A stretch of DNA of 64,000 bases from Corynebacterium glyciniphilum AJ 3170 (GTDB taxonomy: Bacteria; Actinomycetota; Actinomycetes; Mycobacteriales; Mycobacteriaceae), in NCBI RefSeq assembly GCF_000626675.1, contig NZ_CP006842.1:806001-870000 (forward strand). Reading direction: 5' to 3'. Made by a program: the position numbers and the translations under genes. Numbering within the stretch: position 1 is the stretch's first letter; each line of letters opens with the position of its first letter. Of this stretch, positions 8,775 through 16,901 are shown in pieces. Below the pieces are notes generated by a model. The model saw nothing but the letters and a program-made list of their open reading frames with translations. It did no database searches and had not been told where the DNA came from.

Positions 8775-9644
8775 GTGACTCACGACACAGCGACTGAAGC
8801 AGCACCCCGTACCGCCACTTTCACCGGCGCCTTCAACACGGCCGCGGACGCCGCGGTGCGCAAGAAGGCCGGACTGTTTGACGACGACCACGCCCGCTAC
8901 GCCGTACGCGCCGTCCTCGCCGGGGCCTACCTGACCCTCGGCACCGCCTTTGCCGCCGTGTGCGGTAACGCAGTCGAACACCTGGCCCCGGGACTGGGTC
9001 CTGTGGTCTTCGGCCTGTTGTTCTTCATCGGCCTGGCGATGATCCTCCAGCTCGGCGCGGAACTCGCCACCGGCACGATGATGTTCGCCGCCTTCGGTGC
9101 CGCCCGCGGCCACCTCAGCTGGGGGCGCGCAGCCTGGATGGTCATCGTCACGACGGTCTTCAACCTCATCGGCGCGGTCGCTGTCGCCGTCGTTCTCGGT
9201 CAGTCCGCGAAGCTCGGCGGCCTCGGGGCGGACCACCTGATCGCGAGCCTGGCCGACGGCAAGCTCACCAAGGATCCCTCCGGCATCTTCCTCGAGGCCG
9301 TCGTGGCGAACTTCGTGGTGAACATCGCCATCGTCGGCGGGCTGCTGATCAAGGACTACGCCGGCAAGTTCCTGTTCACCCACATGGTCATCGCGGTCTT
9401 CGTGGTGCTGGGCCTGGAGCACCTCATCGCCAACTTCTCCCTGTTCACCCTCGCCTTCTTCGGCCTGGGTGACGGCTTCGCCGCCGGCGCCGGGGTGCTT
9501 GACTCGCTGACCTGGTCCAATGTGCTGACGAACTGGGGGCTGGCGCTGGTCGGCAACGCGATCGGCGGCGGCCTGCTCATCGGTGGGGTCTACGCCTGGC
9601 TGAACCGGGGGACCACGCCGGGCGGGGAACTCTACCGGGACTAA
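8775..9644 (+). CDS. Formate/nitrite transporter (FNT) family channel
   Basis: A 289-residue membrane protein with six helices and FNT signatures: the N-terminal KAGLFDDDHARYAVRAVLAGAYLTLG, the LQLGAELATGTMMF loop, and NFVVNIAIVGG and GLEHLIANFSLF later. FNT pentamers conduct formate, nitrite or hydrosulfide. The GTG start has TAGCCT ending eight bases upstream and no ribosome site, so a leaderless transcript is likely. Formate is the most plausible substrate because fdhD and fdhF lie in the same island, but nitrite cannot be excluded given the HPP neighbour. Confidence 0.92.
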   Translation: MTHDTATEAAPRTATFTGAFNTAADAAVRKKAGLFDDDHARYAVRAVLAGAYLTLGTAFAAVCGNAVEHLAPGLGPVVFGLLFFIGLAMILQLGAELATGTMMFAAFGAARGHLSWGRAAWMVIVTTVFNLIGAVAVAVVLGQSAKLGGLGADHLIASLADGKLTKDPSGIFLEAVVANFVVNIAIVGGLLIKDYAGKFLFTHMVIAVFVVLGLEHLIANFSLFTLAFFGLGDGFAAGAGVLDSLTWSNVLTNWGLALVGNAIGGGLLIGGVYAWLNRGTTPGGELYRD

Positions 9645-9661
9645 GTTGATCCGATGGGTGG

Positions 9662-10867
9662 TCAGACCCTGATGTAGCGGACGGCGTCGCCGGGGGAGAG
9701 GCCGTCGGAGGGGACGATCATCAGCGCGTCGGCCACCGCATAGCCGCTGAGCATGTGGGAGTGCGCGCCGGGGACCGGGGCGAGTTCGCCGTCGTTCAAC
9801 CGGGCAGGGAGCAGCCGTACCCGGTCACGACGCAGCGGGCCGACGGCATCCGTCGTGGTTCCGTGACGGATGTCCGTACCGTCCGTACCGTCTGCACCAC
9901 CGCGTCCGGACAGCACCGCGACCGCCGGGGCGACGAAGGAATGCAGTGCGGCATGTGCGGCGAGAGGATTACCGGGGACCCCGAAGACCAGCTGGTCAGA
10001 GCGCCGGATGATCAACGTCGGATGCGCCGGCTGGCAGGCGACCTCGTCGGCGAGGACGTCGTCAGCGACGCGGGTGATGAATCGTCGGGCGAAGTCCTGC
10101 CCGGAACGGCCTGACCCGCCGGTCATGACGACCAGGTCGGCGTCCTGCACGTCCGGACGACGCAGCCAGTCCTCCACCGCCACCGGATCGTCCGGTACCC
10201 GGTCGGTGCAGACGACGTCCGCACCCCAGCGAGACAGCAGTGCAGGGAAGGAGACGCCGAAGGCGTCACGGACCTCACCCGGGGCGGGGACACCGTGGTC
10301 GATGACCTCATTGCCGGTGAACGCGCACGCCACCCGGGGCGGGGCGACGAGTTCGATCTCGTCGACTCCGCAGATTCCGAGCATCGCGCAGTGACCGGAG
10401 CCCAGCACCACCCCGGCATCAACGAGGGTCTCCCCACGCTCCCACTCCTGTCCGGCCGGACGGATGTCCCTGCCGTCGCCCGGGTAGTCGGCGGTGAGTG
10501 AAGATCCTGCCGTACTACTGTCCTCCGAACGCACCACCGCCGTCGTGCCGTCCGGCAGCAGCGACCCGGTGAGCACCGGCAGCGCCTGCCCCACGTCCAG
10601 CGCACCGCCGGTGTTGTGCACATTGCGTCCGTGTGCCCCGGTCACCGGCAGGGCGAGCAACTTCCACGGACCGGGGCCGTTCACCGCGAAGCCGTCCATC
10701 GCCGAGGATGTGTAGTGCGGTACGTCCCCCGGCGCGGTCACCGGGGCGGCGGTCACGTCCCCGGGGACGGGGGAGCGGCGCACGGTGCGATCCCGCGCGC
10801 CGGGCGTACGGCAGGCGTCGAGAACGCGGGCACGGGCCTCGTCCCAGGTCACCGGTGTGTGGGTCAT
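9662..10867 (-). CDS. moeA: Molybdopterin molybdotransferase MoeA (second, divergent copy)
   Basis: A 401-residue MoeA-family protein with the SSAMDGFAV motif near residue 56, a central VVMTGGSGRSGQDF segment and the VFGVPGNPLAAHA loop. The substrate loop differs clearly from that of the first copy (TSGGISHGRFE). Its start overlaps the mobA stop by four bases, giving a minus-strand operon moaD-mobA-moeA2. Two MoeA proteins in one island may divide molybdate and tungstate insertion, or the second may serve another late step. The 3' end faces the FNT gene 17 bases away. Confidence 0.9.
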   Translation of the reverse strand: MTHTPVTWDEARARVLDACRTPGARDRTVRRSPVPGDVTAAPVTAPGDVPHYTSSAMDGFAVNGPGPWKLLALPVTGAHGRNVHNTGGALDVGQALPVLTGSLLPDGTTAVVRSEDSSTAGSSLTADYPGDGRDIRPAGQEWERGETLVDAGVVLGSGHCAMLGICGVDEIELVAPPRVACAFTGNEVIDHGVPAPGEVRDAFGVSFPALLSRWGADVVCTDRVPDDPVAVEDWLRRPDVQDADLVVMTGGSGRSGQDFARRFITRVADDVLADEVACQPAHPTLIIRRSDQLVFGVPGNPLAAHAALHSFVAPAVAVLSGRGGADGTDGTDIRHGTTTDAVGPLRRDRVRLLPARLNDGELAPVPGAHSHMLSGYAVADALMIVPSDGLSPGDAVRYIRV

Positions 10868-11487
10868 GATGTCCTTCCGTAGCCGTGGGTCACGGCGTCG
10901 TCCCAGGTGTCGATGTCGGCGGCGGACGGCAGCGGCGTCTCCTGCAGATCCAGCCGACGCAGCAACGCCATGACGGGGGCATCAGTGAAGTCCCTGCCGT
11001 CGCCCGCTGCGCGCAGGGCGCCGAAGCGCACCACGCTGAACAGCGGCTGCATCCGGCCGTCGACGGTGCCGATACATCCGGCAGACCCCTCCCGCACAGA
11101 TTCCAGCAGGACGTTGACCGACGCTGCGGGGTCCACCAGGTCGGCGGCGAGGAGGAGGACGGGGTCAGTGTCGCTGACCGTCCCGTGGCCGTGCAACGCC
11201 GCGACTCCCGCGGCGAGGGCCGCTGCAGGCCCCGCCAGGGGCGGGTCCTCTTGCGTCAGCAGAACGTCGACGGGCAGCCCCGGCAGGTCCCGGGGAGGCG
11301 CGACGACGACACGGCAGGCGCAGGACGCCGTGGCGTCGAGCACCCGGTCGATCAACCGTCGCCCGTCCAGGCCGGGGAGCAACGGCTTGCGGGGGACGTC
11401 CCGGAGCGCGTCGCCCGGTGCCGACGCCGCCAGACGCGAGCCGGCACCACCGGCGACGATGATCGCATGGACACTACTGTCCGCCAT
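10864..11487 (-). CDS. mobA: Molybdenum cofactor nucleotidyltransferase (MobA family)
   Basis: Attaches a nucleotide, usually GMP, to molybdopterin to form the dinucleotide cofactor used by formate dehydrogenases. The 207-residue protein starts with the nucleotide-binding signature AIIVAGGAGSRLA, followed by the KPLLPGLDGRRLIDRVLDA segment and LTQEDPPLAGPAAALAAG, as in MobA. Its start lies immediately after the moaD stop, and its stop overlaps moeA2. In a few actinobacteria MobA is fused to a DUF6457 domain; here a free DUF6457 protein is encoded near fdhF. Confidence 0.9.
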   Translation of the reverse strand: MADSSVHAIIVAGGAGSRLAASAPGDALRDVPRKPLLPGLDGRRLIDRVLDATASCACRVVVAPPRDLPGLPVDVLLTQEDPPLAGPAAALAAGVAALHGHGTVSDTDPVLLLAADLVDPAASVNVLLESVREGSAGCIGTVDGRMQPLFSVVRFGALRAAGDGRDFTDAPVMALLRRLDLQETPLPSAADIDTWDDAVTHGYGRTS

Positions 11488-11757
11488 CTACCCTCCCGCG
11501 AACGGCGGCAGGACGTCGACGCGTCCGACCCCGGCCAACGAGGTCGCCGACGCGTCCGGCCGGGTGACTGTCCGCCCGTCGACGAGGAAACTGCACCGGT
11601 CGAAGATCCCGGCCAACGTCATCCCCCCGGCAGTGGAGTCCGTGTGACGCCTCCCGAGGTCATCGAGCAGGTCAGCGAGGGTGTCGTCGGCGGGGACCAC
11701 CTCGTGCGCAGCACCGCGTGCGGCACGGGCGGCGGCGAAATATCGGATCTCAACCAT
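11488..11757 (-). CDS. moaD: Molybdopterin synthase sulfur carrier subunit
   Basis: The small subunit of molybdopterin synthase, an 89-residue ubiquitin-like protein that carries the sulfur as a thiocarboxylate on its C-terminal glycine. The sequence starts VEIRYFAAARAARG and ends DVLPPFAGG, with the required terminal Gly-Gly. It leads the minus-strand moaD-mobA-moeA2 operon and is divergent from moaC, with only 41 bases between the two starts. Confidence 0.95.
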   Translation of the reverse strand: MVEIRYFAAARAARGAAHEVVPADDTLADLLDDLGRRHTDSTAGGMTLAGIFDRCSFLVDGRTVTRPDASATSLAGVGRVDVLPPFAGG

Positions 11758-11798
11758 GCGTCCCAGTGTAGCGGTGACGGCGGGTAACCTGGACGGTC

Positions 11799-12293
11799 AT
11801 GGAAGACCATCTCACCCACGTCCGCGAGGACGGGTCGGCCCACATGGTCGACGTCACCGCGAAGAACGAGACGAGCCGTACCGCCGTCGCCACCGGGCGG
11901 GTCCGTACCAGGGAGGACGTGCTCGACATGATCTTCAGCGGGGATCTCCCCAAGGGGGACGCGCTGCCCGTCGCCCGCGTCGCCGGCATCATGGGGGCGA
12001 AGAAGACCCCCGAGATCATCCCGCTGTGCCACCCGCTGCCGCTGGGGAAGATCACCGTCGACTTCAGCCGGGAGGACGGGTCTGATTTCGGCGCCGTGCG
12101 CATCGAGGCGTCGGTGAAGACCCGCGGCGTCACCGGTGTGGAAATGGAGGCACTCACCGCAGTGACCAGTGCTGCGCTGACCGTCTACGACATGATCAAG
12201 GCCGTCGACAAGCACGCCGTCATCGACGACGTCCGTGTGCTCGCGAAGTCCGGCGGCAAGTCCGGTGACTGGGACATCCGGGAGGACGCGTGA
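11799..12293 (+). CDS. moaC: Cyclic pyranopterin monophosphate synthase
   Basis: Acts after MoaA to form cyclic pyranopterin monophosphate. The 164-residue protein has [40 protein letters not shown] with the catalytic His and Lys region, and the [22 protein letters not shown] signature. TAACCT ends eight bases before the ATG and there is no ribosome site, so it is probably leaderless. It starts the plus-strand operon moaC-mog-moaE-moeZ-PPOX, whose genes all overlap at their ends. Confidence 0.97.
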   Translation: MEDHLTHVREDGSAHMVDVTAKNETSRTAVATGRVRTREDVLDMIFSGDLPKGDALPVARVAGIMGAKKTPEIIPLCHPLPLGKITVDFSREDGSDFGAVRIEASVKTRGVTGVEMEALTAVTSAALTVYDMIKAVDKHAVIDDVRVLAKSGGKSGDWDIREDA

Positions 12294-12778
12294 CAGTCCC
12301 CGCAACAGCGTCCGTGATCGTGGCGTCCACCCGCGCCGCCGCCGGCACCTACACCGACCGCACCGGCCCCGTGCTCGTCGACTGGCTGCGAGGGCGCGGT
12401 CTGGACGTGCGGGACGCCACCGTCGTCGCCGACGCCGACGTCGCCGGGCAGGTGGATCGCACGCTCGTCGACGAGCAACCGACGGTGCTGCTCACCACCG
12501 GGGGCACCGGGGTGAGCCCCACCGACCAGACCGTGGCCGCCGTCCGCCCGCACCTCACCCACGAACTGCCCGGCCTGGTCACCGCCCTGCAGCAGCGCGG
12601 GGTGGACGCCGGGGTGCCGACCGCGGTGCTCTCCGGCGGTGTCGCCGGTGTCGCCGGACGCACCTTCGTGATGACCCTGCCCGGGTCCCGCGGCGGGGTG
12701 GAGGACGGCATCGCCGTCCTCGACCCGGTGCTGGACCACCTGCTCGACCAGTTGGAAGGACGTACCGACCATGAGTGA
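12290..12778 (+). CDS. Molybdopterin adenylyltransferase-like protein (MoaB/Mog family)
   Basis: Adenylylates molybdopterin before MoeA inserts the metal. The 162-residue protein has the family signature [15 protein letters not shown] and the C-terminal [11 protein letters not shown] loop. It is the only MoaB/Mog protein in the window, so it probably does the Mog step for one or both MoeA copies. The GTG overlaps the moaC stop and its end overlaps moaE by eight bases. A neutral name is used because MoaB and Mog cannot be separated securely by eye. Confidence 0.92.
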   Translation: MTVPATASVIVASTRAAAGTYTDRTGPVLVDWLRGRGLDVRDATVVADADVAGQVDRTLVDEQPTVLLTTGGTGVSPTDQTVAAVRPHLTHELPGLVTALQQRGVDAGVPTAVLSGGVAGVAGRTFVMTLPGSRGGVEDGIAVLDPVLDHLLDQLEGRTDHE

Positions 12779-13238
12779 GAACACCGGCGACCCCGGCTAC
12801 GTCGCTGAGCAGACCGGCGTCGTCGTGCACACCGCCGTCTCCACCGAACCGCTGGAGGCGCACCTCGTCGACGCCAAGGACGCCACCGCCACCGATGCTA
12901 TGGGTGCGGTCGTCACCTTCGAAGGCACCGTCCGCAACCACGACGGCGGCGCCGGCGTGACCGCACTGACCTACTCCCACCACCCGACCGCGCCGGATGT
13001 GCTGGCCCGCATCGCCGCTGACACCGTCGCCGAGTACCCCGACGTCCGGCTGTGGGCCGAGCACCGCACCGGTGAGCTGGCGATCGGCGACCTCGCTTTC
13101 CTCGTTGTCGTCGCCGCCGCGCACCGCGGGCCCGCCTTCGAGGCCGTCGCCGCCGTCGCCGACGCCGTGAAGTCGCAGGTGCCGATCTGGAAGGAACAGG
13201 AACTCACCGACGGGAGCACGGACTGGGTGGGACTGTGA
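12771..13238 (+). CDS. moaE: Molybdopterin synthase catalytic subunit
   Basis: The large subunit, which transfers two sulfurs from MoaD to the pterin precursor. The 155-residue protein has GAVVTFEGTVRNHDGG near the N-terminus, the AAHRGPAFEAV active-site segment and the catalytic lysine loop VPIWKEQE. It overlaps mog by eight bases upstream and moeZ by four downstream. About 25 residues at the N-terminus precede the conserved core, typical for actinobacteria. Confidence 0.96.
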   Translation: MSENTGDPGYVAEQTGVVVHTAVSTEPLEAHLVDAKDATATDAMGAVVTFEGTVRNHDGGAGVTALTYSHHPTAPDVLARIAADTVAEYPDVRLWAEHRTGELAIGDLAFLVVVAAAHRGPAFEAVAAVADAVKSQVPIWKEQELTDGSTDWVGL

Positions 13239-14323
13239 CGGACCTTTCCCGCTACCAGCGGCAGATCACCCTCGCCGGCTTCGGTCTGGACGCCCAGCAG
13301 ACGCTCGCCGACGCCCATGTCGCCGTCCTCGGCGCCGGTGGCCTCGGCTCACCTGCGCTGCTGTACCTCGCCGCCGCCGGAGTCGGGGAGATCACCGTCA
13401 TCGATGACGACCTGGTGTCGACGTCAAACCTGCACCGCCAGGTCATCCACACCGACGCCGCCGTGGGTTCATCGAAGACAGAGTCGGCGCGCCGGGAGAT
13501 GCTGGCCCGCAACCCGGACGTGACGGTGCACGTCGCGTCGTCCCGCCTCACCGCAGACAACGCCGTCGCCCTGCTGCGCGGGGCGGACGTCGTCCTCGAC
13601 GGCACCGACAACTTCGCCGCCCGTTATGCCTGCTCCCACGCATGTGCTGTGCTCGGCATCCCGCAGGTGTGGGCGTCGATCCTCGGGTTCGACGGGCAGC
13701 TCTCCGTCTTCGGAATGCCCGCCGGACCCGTCTACGAGGACGTCTTCCCGACGCCGCCACCGGCCGGTGCGGTGCCGTCCTGCTCGGCGGCGGGTGTGCT
13801 GGGGCCGGTCGTCGGTGTCGTCGGCACCGCGATGGCGTTGGAGGCGGTGAAGGTCGTCACCGGCGTCGGCAGCCCGCTGTGCGGGGAGATCGGCTACTTT
13901 GACGGACTGTCCGGACGCTGGGAGTACATCCCGGTCGCCGCTGACCCGGCCGTGGCCGATCGCATCCGGCAGGCGCCGACACCGGTGGCTGAGGAACTGG
14001 CCGTCGAGCCGTCGGACGAGAGCGCGCCAATGGTGCCGTCGCTCGAGGACGCCGTCCTCCTCGACGTCCGCGAACCCGAGGAATACGCCACCGTGCACAT
14101 TCCCGGGGCGGTGAACGTGCCGCTGTCACGGCTGCGCGGCGCCGCGGCAGGGATTGCCGACGCCGCCAGACTTGCGGACGAGGCGACGACGTCCGGGCGT
14201 CCTCTCGTGGTCTACTGCGCCGCCGGGACACGCTCGGCGCAGGCCGTCGAGATCCTCGCCGACGCAGGCATCACCGGCGTGGACTACCCCGGCGGCATCA
14301 ACGCATGGCTGGAGCGACAGTGA
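13235..14323 (+). CDS. moeZ: MoaD-activating adenylyltransferase/sulfurtransferase, MoeZ type
   Basis: Adenylates the C-terminus of MoaD and replaces AMP with sulfur. The 362-residue protein has an N-terminal E1-like domain (ADAHVAVLGAGGLGSPALLYLAAAGVG, Arg finger and NLHRQ) and a C-terminal rhodanese domain with active-site VVYCAAGTRSAQ. The conserved PSCSAAGVLGP cysteine is kept. Both zinc-binding CXXC pairs of E. coli MoeB are missing: the first is replaced by GPVYEDVFP and the second is absent. Start and stop overlap its neighbours by four bases each, within the moaC operon. Confidence 0.92.
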   Translation: MTDLSRYQRQITLAGFGLDAQQTLADAHVAVLGAGGLGSPALLYLAAAGVGEITVIDDDLVSTSNLHRQVIHTDAAVGSSKTESARREMLARNPDVTVHVASSRLTADNAVALLRGADVVLDGTDNFAARYACSHACAVLGIPQVWASILGFDGQLSVFGMPAGPVYEDVFPTPPPAGAVPSCSAAGVLGPVVGVVGTAMALEAVKVVTGVGSPLCGEIGYFDGLSGRWEYIPVAADPAVADRIRQAPTPVAEELAVEPSDESAPMVPSLEDAVLLDVREPEEYATVHIPGAVNVPLSRLRGAAAGIADAARLADEATTSGRPLVVYCAAGTRSAQAVEILADAGITGVDYPGGINAWLERQ

Positions 14324-14967
14324 ATGACGTGGACAGTTACGCCGACATCGTCTTCGACGACTTCGTCACCGCCCGTCAGGAGGCCGTCGGGGTCGGTAAC
14401 CGCGTCGACGACTCCGGAGCGTCCGGCAGTGAGCTCGACCCGCGGGACGTGAAACTGATCCGGCAGGCGCGGATGTTCATGATGGCGACCGTCACCGGTA
14501 CGGGCTGGCCGTATGTCCAGCACAAAGGCGGGCCCGCCGGCTTCGTGAAGGTGACCGCGACGTCCGACGGCTCGCAGCTGATGTTCCCCGACTTCGCGGG
14601 GAACCGTCAGTACGTCACCGCCGGTAACCTCGACCGGGACGACCGGGTGTGCCTGTTCTTCGTCGATTTCGCCACGCGGTCGCGCGTGAAGGTCTTCGGG
14701 CATGTACGCACCGTCGACGCGTCCGACGACCCTGATCTCGTCACACAAGTGCGCGACCTGGGGGACCGACGCATCACTGCGGCGGTGGAGCGTGTCGTCG
14801 TAGTGGACGTCGTCGCGTCCGACGCCAACTGTTCCAAGCAGATCACGCCGCGCTGGACCCGGGAGGAGGTCGACGAGCGGATCGACCTGTACCGGAAGGA
14901 CATCGCGGCGCTGAAGGACGAACTCGCCGCGGCTCGGGCCGAGATTGCGGAGCTGACGGGCCGCTGA
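14320..14967 (+). CDS. Pyridoxamine 5'-phosphate oxidase-like flavin protein
   Basis: A 215-residue protein of the PPOX split-barrel superfamily, which usually binds FMN or F420. The core ARMFMMATVTGTGWPYVQHKGGPAGFVKV, MFPDFAGNRQYVTAGNL and VKVFGHVRTV covers residues 45-145; the C-terminal 40 residues form a predicted coiled coil. The GTG at 14320 overlaps the moeZ stop (GTGA) and is preferred over the ATG at 14305. Its place at the end of the moaC operon suggests co-expression with Moco synthesis, but its substrate is unknown and it may be a passenger. Confidence 0.85.
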   Translation: MNDVDSYADIVFDDFVTARQEAVGVGNRVDDSGASGSELDPRDVKLIRQARMFMMATVTGTGWPYVQHKGGPAGFVKVTATSDGSQLMFPDFAGNRQYVTAGNLDRDDRVCLFFVDFATRSRVKVFGHVRTVDASDDPDLVTQVRDLGDRRITAAVERVVVVDVVASDANCSKQITPRWTREEVDERIDLYRKDIAALKDELAAARAEIAELTGR

Positions 14968-15093
14968 CCAGGTGGGGTGTGGCTCAGGTGCCGAATACTG
15001 TCGTCACAGCCCCGCCGGCGTGACCATCTTTGACACCTGAGTCACACTGGTGCCGCTAGAGTAGGGGCGAGGGGACGATAACAGGGGAATATC

Positions 15094-16029
15094 ATGGGGG
15101 AGTACGCCGACCAGGCCATCTGGACCACCGCCGAACTCCGGGCGGCCGGCCACACACACAGGGACCTCGGCCGAGCCGTGTCCCAGCAGAAGTTGTTCAA
15201 GGTGACCCGCGGACACTACGTATCGAAGAATGACGCGGGAGTCGTGCTGATGGCGTTCACGAAGGCCTACCCGGGCATCATCTTCACCGGCCGCACCGCC
15301 GCATTCCTCTACGGGGCAGTTCCGATGGCGTGGCCGGCGACAGCGGAGCACTCCACGTCCCGCACGGCTAGTCCCCATCTGGAGCTTCGGCGGCGGGCGG
15401 CACGCCCCACCCGGCAGGTCGACTGGCTGCAGGTCGCCGTCCCCGCGAAGGTGGCGGTCGACCTCATTGCGACGGACGAAGCCGCCGCGCTCCGCGTCCT
15501 TGAGAGGGGATATACCGGATTCACGGGGACGCGGCGCCTGGAGGAAGACCTCGCAGGCCTCACCCGCGGCGAGCGCAAGCGACTCAACCCCGTACTACCC
15601 AAAGCTGTACTCGGAACAGCAAGTGAGCTGGAAAGAACTGCAGTGACCATCATCAGGCGGGCACTGGCGAAGGAAGTCGAGGAAGGGGTGGTCACCGTCG
15701 AGACGAACACGCTTTTCAGAGGCTACTGGTTCGACGTGATGATCAGGGAGGCCCGCCTCCTCATCGAGATCGACAGTTACGCCTTCCACGGCGAAGGGAG
15801 GGCAAGAAGATCCGCCTTCATCAGGGACCGGCATAAAGGTAACCAGGTCACCAGGTGGAACTGGCTGTTGTTACGCTACCCTGACCATGCGGTGACGAAC
15901 ATGCCGGGCTATGTGGGAGGTGAAGTGGCGGACACTGTGCGGTTCGTGCTTGACCATGACCGGCGCCGTCGTGAGAACGAAGCGCTTGACACTGACCGGC
16001 CAGTTCAGGTGTCCAGCTCCCCGGCGTAG
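15094..16029 (+). CDS. DUF559/AbiEi-like protein with a Vsr-type endonuclease fold
   Basis: A 311-residue protein. Residues 1-60 resemble the AbiEi antitoxin winged-helix domain (WTTAELRAAGHTHRDLGRAV, KVTRGHYV); residues 200-290 resemble the Vsr/PD-(D/E)XK fold of DUF559 (YWFDVMIREARLLIEIDSY, FHGEGRARRSAFIRDRHKGN, then the WNWLLLRYPDHAV strand). The Glu-X-Asp in LIEIDS and the RDR segment are candidate catalytic residues. AGGGGAAT precedes the ATG; TAGAGT at 15057-15062 is a possible -10. The last 25 bases overlap the convergent fdhD gene. A role in DNA defence or repair is only inferred from the folds. Confidence 0.75.
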   Translation: MGEYADQAIWTTAELRAAGHTHRDLGRAVSQQKLFKVTRGHYVSKNDAGVVLMAFTKAYPGIIFTGRTAAFLYGAVPMAWPATAEHSTSRTASPHLELRRRAARPTRQVDWLQVAVPAKVAVDLIATDEAAALRVLERGYTGFTGTRRLEEDLAGLTRGERKRLNPVLPKAVLGTASELERTAVTIIRRALAKEVEEGVVTVETNTLFRGYWFDVMIREARLLIEIDSYAFHGEGRARRSAFIRDRHKGNQVTRWNWLLLRYPDHAVTNMPGYVGGEVADTVRFVLDHDRRRRENEALDTDRPVQVSSSPA

Positions 16030-16886
16030 AGGTTGAACCGGTCGTCCCGGGTGAAGCCGGTGAGAAGCAGGCCCGCTTCCCTCGCCGTCTTCACCGCCAA
16101 CGACGTTGCGGCCGACACGGCGATGAGCCCGGAGAAACCGGCGAGAACGGCCTTCTGCACCAGCTCGAAGGACGCACGACTGCTGACCACCAGGTAGACG
16201 GGGGCGTCGGGGCTGTCTCCCCGCATCCGGACGTCGCCAGGCAGCCGGTCCTCCATGAGCAGGGCGCCGATGACCTTGTCGACGGCATTGTGACGTCCGA
16301 CGTCCTCCCTGATGAGCAGGGGATGCCCGTCGGCGGTGAAGGCTCCGGCGGCGTGGATGCCTCCGGTCTTGCGGAAGGCCTTCTGCCCCTCGGACAGGCG
16401 CTGCGGCATGGACACGACCAGCTCTGCAGCCGGGTGTTCCGGGGTCAGCGTGTAGCGCTTCTCCTTCACCAGGTCGTCGATGCTGGTCGTGCCGCACACG
16501 CCGCACGCGGAGTTGGTGGTGGCGATATTCCGGATCGGCAGCAACGGCAGCTCCGGCGCCGGGGCCGGCCGCAGCGCGATGTCCAGTGTGTTGTACGTGT
16601 TCGCGTTGTCCGGGCCGACGGCGCCGGCGCAGTAACGTGCGGTGACCACGTCATCCACCGAGGTGATCACCCCTTCGGCATGGAGCAGGCCGTGGGCGAG
16701 CTCGACGTCGTGGCCGGGGGTGCGCATCGTGGTGGTCAGGTCGGTGCCGTCCACACTGATCTGCAGCGGCTCCTCGACGGCGAGCGTGTCGGCGCGGGTG
16801 TCGAGTTCGTATTCGTCACCGCCACCATCGCGTCCGGAGCCGATCCGGACTTTCGTGACGCGTGCGTTGTCGGTCAACCTACCCAT
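16005..16886 (-). CDS. fdhD: Formate dehydrogenase sulfurtransferase FdhD
   Basis: Transfers sulfur to the molybdenum cofactor of formate dehydrogenase, which is needed for activity. The 293-residue protein has the CXXC pair in TTNSACGVCGTTSIDDL near residue 127, plus KTGGIHAAGAFTADG and REDVGRHNAVDKVIGALL. The ATG at 16886 has TACGCT ending eight bases upstream and no ribosome site, so a leaderless promoter sits in the 15-base gap after fdhF; read-through from fdhF is also possible. Confidence 0.96.
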   Translation of the reverse strand: MGRLTDNARVTKVRIGSGRDGGGDEYELDTRADTLAVEEPLQISVDGTDLTTTMRTPGHDVELAHGLLHAEGVITSVDDVVTARYCAGAVGPDNANTYNTLDIALRPAPAPELPLLPIRNIATTNSACGVCGTTSIDDLVKEKRYTLTPEHPAAELVVSMPQRLSEGQKAFRKTGGIHAAGAFTADGHPLLIREDVGRHNAVDKVIGALLMEDRLPGDVRMRGDSPDAPVYLVVSSRASFELVQKAVLAGFSGLIAVSAATSLAVKTAREAGLLLTGFTRDDRFNLYAGELDT

Positions 16887-16901
16887 GTAACTGCAGCGTA
16901 C

